14,749 nucleotides of DNA from Alphaproteobacteria bacterium. Lineage in GTDB: Bacteria; Pseudomonadota; Alphaproteobacteria; Micavibrionales; Micavibrionaceae. The notes beneath the pieces are model-generated. The model saw nothing but the letters and a program-made list of their open reading frames with translations, had not been told where the DNA came from and ran no database searches. The stretch is from NCBI GenBank assembly GCA_023140905.1, contig JAGLKS010000011.1, positions 1-14,749 of the forward strand, given 5' to 3'. Position numbers and translations under genes: made by a program. Positions 7,724 through 12,527 of the stretch are shown here, piece after piece (the stretch's first letter is position 1; every line of letters starts with the position of its first letter).

Positions 7724-9247
7724 CTAATTGTTTAAAGGTGCAAGAACGATACAGTCAGGAAGAGCTGCGCAGGCGTCTTTTGCATCATTCTTTGAATATC
7801 CGTCAAAGCGTCCGCGGTAAATCCATCCTTGTGCGGTTTTTATAGGAGCAATTCTGGTTTTTGCAGAATTTAATGACATGGGAAGCATATTAAGGGTTTC
7901 AGTCAAAGCATTCTCAGCTCTGTCTTTGGTGGTGAAAGCTCCGATCTGTATGGACCAGTTATTGTTCAAGTTCTGGCTTATCTCATGATAAAGTGGAGTA
8001 GCAGAAGGTTCAATATCATGTATGCTTGCTACAATAATATCCGAAGTTTCTGTCTGAGTTTGCTTTTTGCTTTTATCTTTCGAAATATTGTTCAGTTGCG
8101 CTGAAATAGCAATTAAACCTGTTTCAATCCGGTTGCGTACTGTGATGTCATAATCTCCTTCGCCAATCATGCGGTTGAACATGGAGTCTTCTTGTGAAGA
8201 ATAAAGCATATCCCAACGTGAGAATTTCTCTTGCTGTATAGTGTTTGGTGTTGAAGCAACTGATAGTATATTATCATCGCTCTTATCATTATTATGCGTA
8301 TAAGCAATGGAAGTAATTGGTTTTTTCTTTGGTATGGGAACTTCGTTAGCCAGAATGTATATGCCTTCGACTTTTGTAAAAGCGTTATCAAGCAGTTTTT
8401 TCATCTGTGCATTGCGTAATTTACCGTTGCGTCCTCCGAAGATAACTCCGATTAAGCGATGATCTCCACGCGTAACTGAGGCAATAAGATTAAAGCCTGA
8501 AGGGCGGATATAACCGGTTTTCATTCCATCCATCCCTTTATAACTCTGCATTAGTTTATTGTGGTTGCGGTATGTTTTTCCTTCATAGGTGAAGCTCTTT
8601 GTTGAAAAATAATGATAATATTTTTCGTAATCAGTGATGAGGATTCGTGCCAGCAAAGCCATGTCACGTGCAGTGCTTACTTGTTTTGGGTCATGCAAGC
8701 CAGACGCATTTCTGAAATGTGTTTGTTTCATTCCAAGAGATCGTGCTTTTCTATTCATTTTATAGGCGAATTCTTTCTCGGTTCCGCCCAGTTTTTCAGC
8801 AATGGCTGCAGCAACATCATTGGCTGATTTGGTTACGAGTGATAATATTGCATCTTCTACTTTTATAGTGGAGCCAACAGGGAGGCCTAATTTACTTGGA
8901 GACATATCCGCAGCATGTCTGGAAATATATACGCGGCTATACAACTTAAGCCTACCGTTATCAAGTGCATCAAAAACCATAAGTAAGGTCATTAATTTAG
9001 TGAGCGAAGCAGGGTGTAATATCTTATTTTCATTTTTATGATATAGAACTCGCCCTGTTCCCGTATCTACTACAAACGCGGCATATTTTTCTTTATAAAC
9101 GTTTAAATCAATATTTTTCGCTTGTGTTTTTACGGGTGCAAGCGTGATACATGCGACAATTAGATACAGCAGTATGCGCCCTGTATGTTTTCGCCAGTGG
9201 ACAAGTAACTTATTGCAATAACGTGTTTTTTTTACTGTTTTGCTCAT
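7724..9247 (-). CDS. dacA: D-alanyl-D-alanine carboxypeptidase (PBP5/6 family) with SPOR domain
   Basis: Periplasmic serine peptidase that removes the terminal D-Ala from peptidoglycan stem peptides. The N-terminus is basic with a hydrophobic segment (25-36) and TQA-K at 41-44, so it is either a signal peptide or an uncleaved anchor. All three penicillin-binding motifs are present: SLTK (S81-K84), SAN (S141-N143) and KTG (K243-G245). The region from about 330 to 425 is low-complexity and polar. The last ~80 residues (WSIQIGAFTTKDRAENAL...WIYRGRFDGYSKNDAKDAC) form a SPOR domain, which binds denuded glycan strands at the septum. This S11-plus-SPOR architecture is familiar in Alphaproteobacteria and suggests action at the division site. 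507 residues; the downstream pilin-like gene may be co-transcribed. Only a weak GAG precedes the ATG. The symbol denotes family membership, not proven orthology to E. coli dacA. Confidence 0.94.
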   Translation of the reverse strand: MSKTVKKTRYCNKLLVHWRKHTGRILLYLIVACITLAPVKTQAKNIDLNVYKEKYAAFVVDTGTGRVLYHKNENKILHPASLTKLMTLLMVFDALDNGRLKLYSRVYISRHAADMSPSKLGLPVGSTIKVEDAILSLVTKSANDVAAAIAEKLGGTEKEFAYKMNRKARSLGMKQTHFRNASGLHDPKQVSTARDMALLARILITDYEKYYHYFSTKSFTYEGKTYRNHNKLMQSYKGMDGMKTGYIRPSGFNLIASVTRGDHRLIGVIFGGRNGKLRNAQMKKLLDNAFTKVEGIYILANEVPIPKKKPITSIAYTHNNDKSDDNILSVASTPNTIQQEKFSRWDMLYSSQEDSMFNRMIGEGDYDITVRNRIETGLIAISAQLNNISKDKSKKQTQTETSDIIVASIHDIEPSATPLYHEISQNLNNNWSIQIGAFTTKDRAENALTETLNMLPMSLNSAKTRIAPIKTAQGWIYRGRFDGYSKNDAKDACAALPDCIVLAPLNN

Positions 9248-9307
9248 AGTCTCAATTTATAAAGATTTAAAAGTGTGGAAGATATCAATAAAAAGCAGAG
9301 CAATGCC

Positions 9308-9346
9308 CTACAAAAATATAATGAAGTAGTATACTATAATTTGTAG
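9308..9346. repeat. Inverted repeat in the dacA-phasin divergent region
   Basis: CTACAAA (9308-9314) and TTTGTAG (9340-9346) are perfect complements spaced by 25 nt. The interval contains the 10-bp palindrome TAGTATACTA (9327-9336). There is no T-tract of terminator type. It lies between two divergent genes, so an operator role is possible but not shown. Confidence 0.4.
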
Positions 9347-9390
9347 AGTATGTCTATTTCTACACTGTGTATATGTTTACCGTAACATTT

Positions 9391-9405
9391 TTGTGCGACG
9401 CACAA
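9391..9405. promoter_or_regulatory. Operator-like palindrome upstream of the phasin promoter
   Basis: TTGTGCG-A-CGCACAA is a perfect 15-bp inverted repeat containing TGC-GAC-GCA. It lies 9 nt upstream of a consensus -35. PhaR, the regulator of phasin genes in several Alphaproteobacteria, is reported to bind TGC-N3/4-GCA-type sites, so this is a candidate PhaR operator. The assignment is inference. Confidence 0.6.
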
Positions 9406-9414
9406 TAAAAATGC

Positions 9415-9442
9415 TTGACAAAAACAATCTTTAATTTATCTT
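9415..9442 (+). promoter_or_regulatory. Putative phasin promoter
   Basis: TTGACA (9415-9420) is a perfect -35; TATCTT (9437-9442) follows after 16 nt with a 4/6 match to the -10. The predicted start near 9449 leaves a leader of about 100 nt. It is flanked by the two TGC-N3-GCA sites. Confidence 0.55.
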
Positions 9443-9452
9443 GTTAAGTACG

Positions 9453-9467
9453 TTGTGCGTTGCAATA
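9453..9467. promoter_or_regulatory. Second TGC-N3-GCA site, downstream of the phasin -10
   Basis: TTGTGCGTTGCAATA shares its left half with the perfect palindrome at 9391-9405 and keeps TGC-GTT-GCA (9456-9464). Centre-to-centre distance between the two sites is 62 bp, about six helical turns. The position just after the predicted transcription start would suit repression. Confidence 0.5.
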
Positions 9468-9552
9468 CTATTTGTTACAAAGTGTGTGTGTTGAGGATAT
9501 GAGAGAAAATCAAAAATATACACCTATGATTTATTTTTATTAGGAGACTATT

Positions 9553-9945
9553 ATGAGCAAAACATCCAATTCCAATCCGTTTGATCAGTTGATCAAAGGC
9601 AGTACTGAGTTTAGTAATCAATATTCTGAAGCGTGCACAAAATCTACATCAATCTTGATGAAAGGTTTAGAGGGTATTGTTGAAACAGCAATGTCTCTTA
9701 TTCAGAGTTCTACAGATAAACAAGCTAAGTTTGTTAAACAAGCTATAAGCAGCAAAAATGTTAACGAACTTACTGAAATTCAAAGCAAAATCGCACAAGA
9801 AAACTTTGACGATTTTGTTGCAGGGTTGACAAAGATTTCTGAAATGAGCGTTAAAGTTCTTTCCGATAGTTCAGAACCTTTGAACTCTGAATTGAGTAAA
9901 GTTGTGAAAAAAGCAACTAAAGCAACGAGTGCAGCTGCTGCATAG
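9553..9945 (+). CDS. phaP: Phasin (polyhydroxyalkanoate granule-associated protein)
   Basis: Small amphipathic coating protein of PHA storage granules, 130 residues. The sequence is almost wholly helical and matches the Phasin_2 pattern: NPFDQLIKGSTEFSNQYSEA at the start, a middle helix, then EIQSKIAQENFDDFVAGLTKISEM and EPLNSEL near the C-terminus. The tail KKATKATSAAAA is a Lys/Ala-rich extension of the kind common in phasins. AGGAGA at 9542-9547 lies 5 nt from the ATG, the best ribosome binding site in this half of the window, which fits strong expression. It stands alone between a regulated promoter and an intrinsic terminator. No PHA synthase gene is in view. Symbol given by family. Confidence 0.85.
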   Translation: MSKTSNSNPFDQLIKGSTEFSNQYSEACTKSTSILMKGLEGIVETAMSLIQSSTDKQAKFVKQAISSKNVNELTEIQSKIAQENFDDFVAGLTKISEMSVKVLSDSSEPLNSELSKVVKKATKATSAAAA

Positions 9946-9974
9946 TTTTTGCTGAGAACATAAATAGAATATTT

Positions 9975-10015
9975 AAACTCCCTCTGTAATCGTTGTGTTA
10001 TATGGGGAGTTTTTT
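9975..10015 (+). terminator. Intrinsic terminator after the phasin gene
   Basis: AAACTCCC (9975-9982) pairs with GGGAGTTT (10005-10012), with a 22-nt loop and a T-run to 10015. It lies 30 nt after the phasin stop codon. Confidence 0.8.
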
Positions 10016-10047
10016 ACGAATCACTGTATATGTGCAGCATTCTTTTT

Positions 10048-10077
10048 TTGTCGGTATGATGGTATCATGAAAGACAA
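10048..10077. repeat. Nested inverted repeat upstream of the mtnC-like gene
   Basis: TTGTC (10048-10052) and GACAA (10073-10077) enclose ATGAT-GGT-ATCAT (10056-10068). Both pairs are perfect. It lies about 85 nt before the phosphatase start, in a gap with no other strong signal. It could be an operator or a leader hairpin. Confidence 0.35.
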
Positions 10078-10161
10078 TTTCAATTATATATAGACGTAAT
10101 CTGGATTTTTATGTAAGAAAACGTAGGAAGATGTCTTTGAGAAAGATAAAGAGAGGTAAAT

Positions 10162-10869
10162 ATGACACCGGATATTTATGCTGATATCAAAGTAATTTTG
10201 ACAGATATTGAAGGAACTGTTACGTCTCCATCTTACAGAAAAGACGTGCTTGTCCCTTACATCAGTGCCAATCTTGCTGACTATGTCTGGAATAACGAAC
10301 CCGAATTAATTCAGCATCTTGACGCTGTGCGTGAGGATGAAAGAAATCCGGATTTAAATACAGAAGAAGTCGTGGAAGTTTTGCTGCGTTATCTCGAAGA
10401 TGAAGAGGTGACCTCTCCGCTTGAATTTCTTCAGGATATGGTTTCAGATGAAGGATATATTTCAGGACGGCTGCAAGCGCATGTTTATGATGATGTGCTG
10501 TGTGCTTGTAAACGTTGGCAGGATCAAGGGTGTTTGCTCTATATCTACTCGTCTCTTAGTGTGCAGGAACAACGTCTTTTTCTAGCTCATTCGCAGGTTG
10601 GTGATATTAGTAAGATCTTTTCCGGTTTATATGACACCAAAACAGGCGGGAAAAGACTCCCTGGTAGCTATGAAAAGATTGCTGCAGCAATTGGAGTGCC
10701 AATGGCTGATATTTTGTTTCTTACCGATAATATAGAAGATGCGGTTACAGCGTCTAACACTGGAATGAAGGTTATTGTTCTGGATCGTAAGGGTTGTCTG
10801 GATAACACATATGGATGTCGGATAGAGCGTGATTTTGATAATATTCTACCGGAAGTCGTTCCAGCATAA
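10162..10869 (+). CDS. mtnC: MtnC-like enolase-phosphatase E1 family HAD hydrolase
   Basis: HAD-superfamily phosphatase resembling MtnC, which in methionine salvage enolises and dephosphorylates 2,3-diketo-5-methylthiopentyl-1-phosphate. Family marks seen: ILTDIEGT near the N-terminus with nucleophile D15 and E17 (the E replaces the usual second Asp, as in MtnC), YSS at 129-131, GDISKIFSGLYDT, K164 in GGKRLPGSY, and FLTDNIED with D189. At 235 residues the length is normal. Differences from canonical MtnC as I recall it: YSSLSVQEQ instead of YSSGSVxAQ, and DEEVTSPLEFLQDMV where the family has a DRKxTPLKxLQG stretch. The substrate-binding cap has therefore diverged and the substrate may differ. 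GAGAGG at 10151-10156 precedes the ATG. No other mtn gene is in the window. The stop codon lies inside the first unit of a 19-bp tandem repeat. Confidence 0.75.
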   Translation: MTPDIYADIKVILTDIEGTVTSPSYRKDVLVPYISANLADYVWNNEPELIQHLDAVREDERNPDLNTEEVVEVLLRYLEDEEVTSPLEFLQDMVSDEGYISGRLQAHVYDDVLCACKRWQDQGCLLYIYSSLSVQEQRLFLAHSQVGDISKIFSGLYDTKTGGKRLPGSYEKIAAAIGVPMADILFLTDNIEDAVTASNTGMKVIVLDRKGCLDNTYGCRIERDFDNILPEVVPA

Positions 10870-10939
10870 ATACCCAAGAAGGGCATAAATACCCAAGAGG
10901 GGCATAAATACCCAAGAGGGGCATAAATACCCAAGAGGG
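10864..10939. repeat. Four tandem copies of a 19-bp repeat
   Basis: The unit gcataaatacccaagaggg occurs at 10864-10882 (one A for G), 10883-10901, 10902-10920 and 10921-10939, with no spacers. The TAA stop of the upstream gene (10867-10869) belongs to unit 1. Each unit carries CCC-AAGA-GGG, a small self-complementary core. As 19 is not a multiple of three, the array is not a coding repeat. It resembles a minisatellite (VNTR). Confidence 0.95.
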
Positions 10940-10984
10940 GCAACTATATTAAGGTGTTAAAACTCTCTAACTACAAAAAAGAAC

Positions 10985-11013
10985 TTGACCTTATAGTTAA
11001 ACACTATTATAAA
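10985..11013 (+). promoter_or_regulatory. Promoter of the rplJ-rplL(-rpoB) operon
   Basis: TTGACC (10985-10990) and TATAAA (11008-11013) with a 17-nt spacer, each 5/6 to consensus. This is among the strongest promoter matches in the window and suits a ribosomal protein operon. Transcription should start near 11020, giving a leader of about 200 nt. Confidence 0.7.
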
Positions 11014-11015
11014 TC

Positions 11016-11186
11016 GCGCCTAGATTATAGATCTGTCCGAGACTGTAGGCGCTTTGATACAAAAGGTAAGTTCTGCATAGATAGAGAAAATTTTAGTTCC
11101 TGAACGAATGTATGAAGGGAACAGATGAAAATTTTCTATTTTTTGTTTTGGACAGTGGCTATCTAAAAGGTAGGCCGCTTTTTTTT
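11016..11186 (+). ncRNA. L10-type ribosomal protein leader
   Basis: Structured region before rplJ, in the position where the L10(L12)4 complex binds its own mRNA in many bacteria. Visible pairings: GCGCCTA/TAGGCGC (11016-11022 / 11046-11052); CTGTCC with GGACAG (11033-11038 / 11150-11155); a long arm AGAAAATTTT/AAAATTTTCT (11085-11094 / 11128-11137) continued by GTTCC/GGAAC (11096-11100 / 11118-11122), with unpaired bases between that could host a kink-turn; and a terminal T-tailed hairpin. The first arm overlaps the predicted transcription start, so it may be only partly transcribed. The call rests on position and structure; a covariance-model match was not tested. Confidence 0.65.
11155..11186 (+). 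terminator. T-tailed hairpin (attenuator candidate) before rplJ
   Basis: GTGGC-TATC (11155-11163) pairs with GGTAGGCCGC (11169-11178), with one bulged G, two G-U pairs and a TAAAA loop. Eight Ts follow at 11179-11186. The hairpin ends 35 nt before the rplJ start codon, inside the leader, so it would act as a premature terminator. Confidence 0.7.
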
Positions 11187-11221
11187 ATTGTTTAAACATA
11201 TAAAATTCAGGAGCAAGACCC

Positions 11222-11737
11222 ATGGGTATGAGCCGGGCACAAAAAGAAGTAGAAATTCAGGAATTGAACGAACGCTTTACAAAAGATGAATTGGTTGTTG
11301 TAACGCATTATTCAGGTCTAAGTGTTGCTGATCTTTCTGCGTTGCGTACACAACTTCGTGAAGAGGGTGCGACATTTAAAGTGACCAAAAACTCTTTAGC
11401 AAAATTAGCGCTTAAGGGTACTAAGTTTGAGGGTCTTGGCGATATGTTTACCGGTCCTACAGGTGTGGCTAGTTCACAAGATTCTGTTGCGGCTGCAAGA
11501 GTTGCACACAAATATGCCAAAGGAAATGACAAGTTAGTTATCCTTGGTGGTGCGCTAGGTGAAATGGTTCTGGATGCGAAAGGCATTGAAGCAATTGCTA
11601 AATTGCCATCTCTTGATGAAATTCGCTCCAAACTGGTTGGTTTGCTACAAGCATCTGCTACGAAATTGGCCGGTCTTATGCAAGCGCCTGCTCGTGACTT
11701 GGTCGGTGTAACCAAAGCTTACGGCGAAAAAGGTTAA
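11222..11737 (+). CDS. rplJ: 50S ribosomal protein L10
   Basis: L10 forms the base of the ribosomal stalk: it binds 23S rRNA and carries L7/L12 dimers on its C-terminal helix. The 171-residue sequence matches the family length: KDELVVVTHYSGLSVADLSALRTQLREEGATFKVTKNSLAKLAL in the rRNA-binding domain, a GLGDMFTGPTGVA segment, and a C-terminal helix SKLVGLLQASATKLAGLMQAPARDLVGV. AGGAG (11209-11213) lies 8 nt before the ATG at 11222; a second ATG two codons on is possible. It is probably regulated by its own product through the upstream leader. rplK and rplA, its usual upstream neighbours, are absent here; rplL follows after 56 nt. Confidence 0.98.
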   Translation: MGMSRAQKEVEIQELNERFTKDELVVVTHYSGLSVADLSALRTQLREEGATFKVTKNSLAKLALKGTKFEGLGDMFTGPTGVASSQDSVAAARVAHKYAKGNDKLVILGGALGEMVLDAKGIEAIAKLPSLDEIRSKLVGLLQASATKLAGLMQAPARDLVGVTKAYGEKG

Positions 11738-11793
11738 TTATAAAAAAAGTTTAACAGCAAGATTATTTTAAAGATTGAAAAAGGAGATATATA

Positions 11794-12171
11794 ATGGCTG
11801 CTAATTTGGAAAAAATTGTTGAACAACTATCTGAACTAAGCGTTCTTGAGGCTGCAGAGCTTTCAAAGCTTTTGGAAGAAAAATGGGGCGTGACAGCTGC
11901 TGTTGCCGCACCTGCTGCTGTTGCTGCTGTTGACGGTGATGCAGCGGCTGCTGAAGAGCAAACAGAATTTGATGTTGTTCTTGAAGCTGCTGGTGGTAAC
12001 AAAATTTCTGTGATTAAAGAAGTTCGTACTATCACAGGCCTAGGTTTGAAAGAAGCAAAAGACCTTGTTGAAGCTGGTGGTAAAGCTGTTAAAGAAGGCG
12101 CATCGAAAGAAGAAGCTGAAGAAATCAAAGGCAAGCTTGAGGCTGCCGGTGCAACTGTTGTTCTTAAATAG
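11794..12171 (+). CDS. rplL: 50S ribosomal protein L7/L12
   Basis: Multicopy stalk protein that recruits translation factors. 125 residues: an N-terminal dimerisation helix pair ([29 protein letters not shown]), an Ala-rich hinge (about 33-52), and the C-terminal factor-binding domain with [24 protein letters not shown] and GATVVLK at the end. AAGGAG (11781-11786) lies 7 nt before the ATG. Codon use is strongly biased towards GCT/GGT/GAA, as expected for a highly expressed gene. Followed by a strong hairpin terminator and then rpoB. Confidence 0.98.
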   Translation: MAANLEKIVEQLSELSVLEAAELSKLLEEKWGVTAAVAAPAAVAAVDGDAAAAEEQTEFDVVLEAAGGNKISVIKEVRTITGLGLKEAKDLVEAGGKAVKEGASKEEAEEIKGKLEAAGATVVLK

Positions 12172-12192
12172 TTAAAATCGTAATAACGTTTT

Positions 12193-12235
12193 GCATTTCC
12201 CGCTTGAAAAAATAAGAGGCGGGGGGTGCTTTTTT
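12193..12235 (+). terminator. Intrinsic terminator / attenuator after rplL
   Basis: GCATTTCCCGCTT (12193-12205) pairs along its whole length with AGGCGGGGGGTGC (12217-12229), counting four G-U pairs, with an 11-nt loop and six Ts at 12230-12235. It probably lowers read-through into rpoB, like the rplL-rpoB attenuator of E. coli. Confidence 0.85.
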
Positions 12236-12257
12236 ACTTGCCTGTCTACGATTAAGG

Positions 12258-12286
12258 TTGACAATGACATGATAGGTAGGCCATAT
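12258..12286 (+). promoter_or_regulatory. Possible internal promoter for rpoB
   Basis: TTGACA (12258-12263) is a perfect -35. The -10 is poor: CCATAT at 12281-12286 after 17 nt, or CATATA one base later. It lies between the two T-tailed hairpins, so transcripts from it would still meet the second one. Confidence 0.3.
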
Positions 12287-12370
12287 AGCTAACGAAGTTT
12301 TTCAGGATAGACGTGATATCGGTATTGATACGATCCTTGTTAAAGGACACAACGTTATAAAAAAATAGTA

Positions 12371-12419
12371 AAGCCACTTTGGTATTCGAAAAAGAGAATA
12401 CTAAAGAGTGGTCTTTTTT
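12371..12419 (+). terminator. Second T-tailed hairpin in the rplL-rpoB gap
   Basis: GTATTC/GAATAC (12382-12387 / 12396-12401) is extended outward by GTTTC/GAAAT-type pairs and CCA/TGG with small bulges, about 14 pairs in total. Six Ts follow at 12414-12419. It stands about 110 nt before the rpoB start codon. Confidence 0.75.
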
Positions 12420-12426
12420 GCGTGTT

Positions 12427-12511
12427 ATGACCCAGTTTGTTTTGTGCTCTCTGGGAGTCATAAGTAAGCAGGCATATACAAGATATGTAAGACATATATA
12501 TAAGACATATA
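12427..12511 (+). other. rpoB leader hairpin and short direct repeat
   Basis: ATGACCCAG (12427-12435) pairs with CTGGGAGTCAT (12451-12461) in nine pairs with a two-base bulge and no T-tail. Downstream, TAAGACATATA occurs twice (12488-12498 and 12501-12511). Both are in the untranslated stretch before rpoB; role unknown. Confidence 0.45.
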
Positions 12512-12527
12512 AAAAGGTAGAATCATT

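Noticed and set aside
10864..10939. CRISPR-like array
   Set aside because: The 19-bp units are head-to-tail with no spacers, and no cas gene is in view.
10668..10943. Minus-strand frame reading through the 19-bp repeats
   Set aside because: It starts in the repeats and runs antisense into the mtnC-like gene. The repeat unit is not a multiple of three and the product is low-complexity, so it is a shadow.
11308..11715. 135-codon antisense frame in rplJ
   Set aside because: Complement of a highly biased ribosomal gene, with no start signal or recognisable product.
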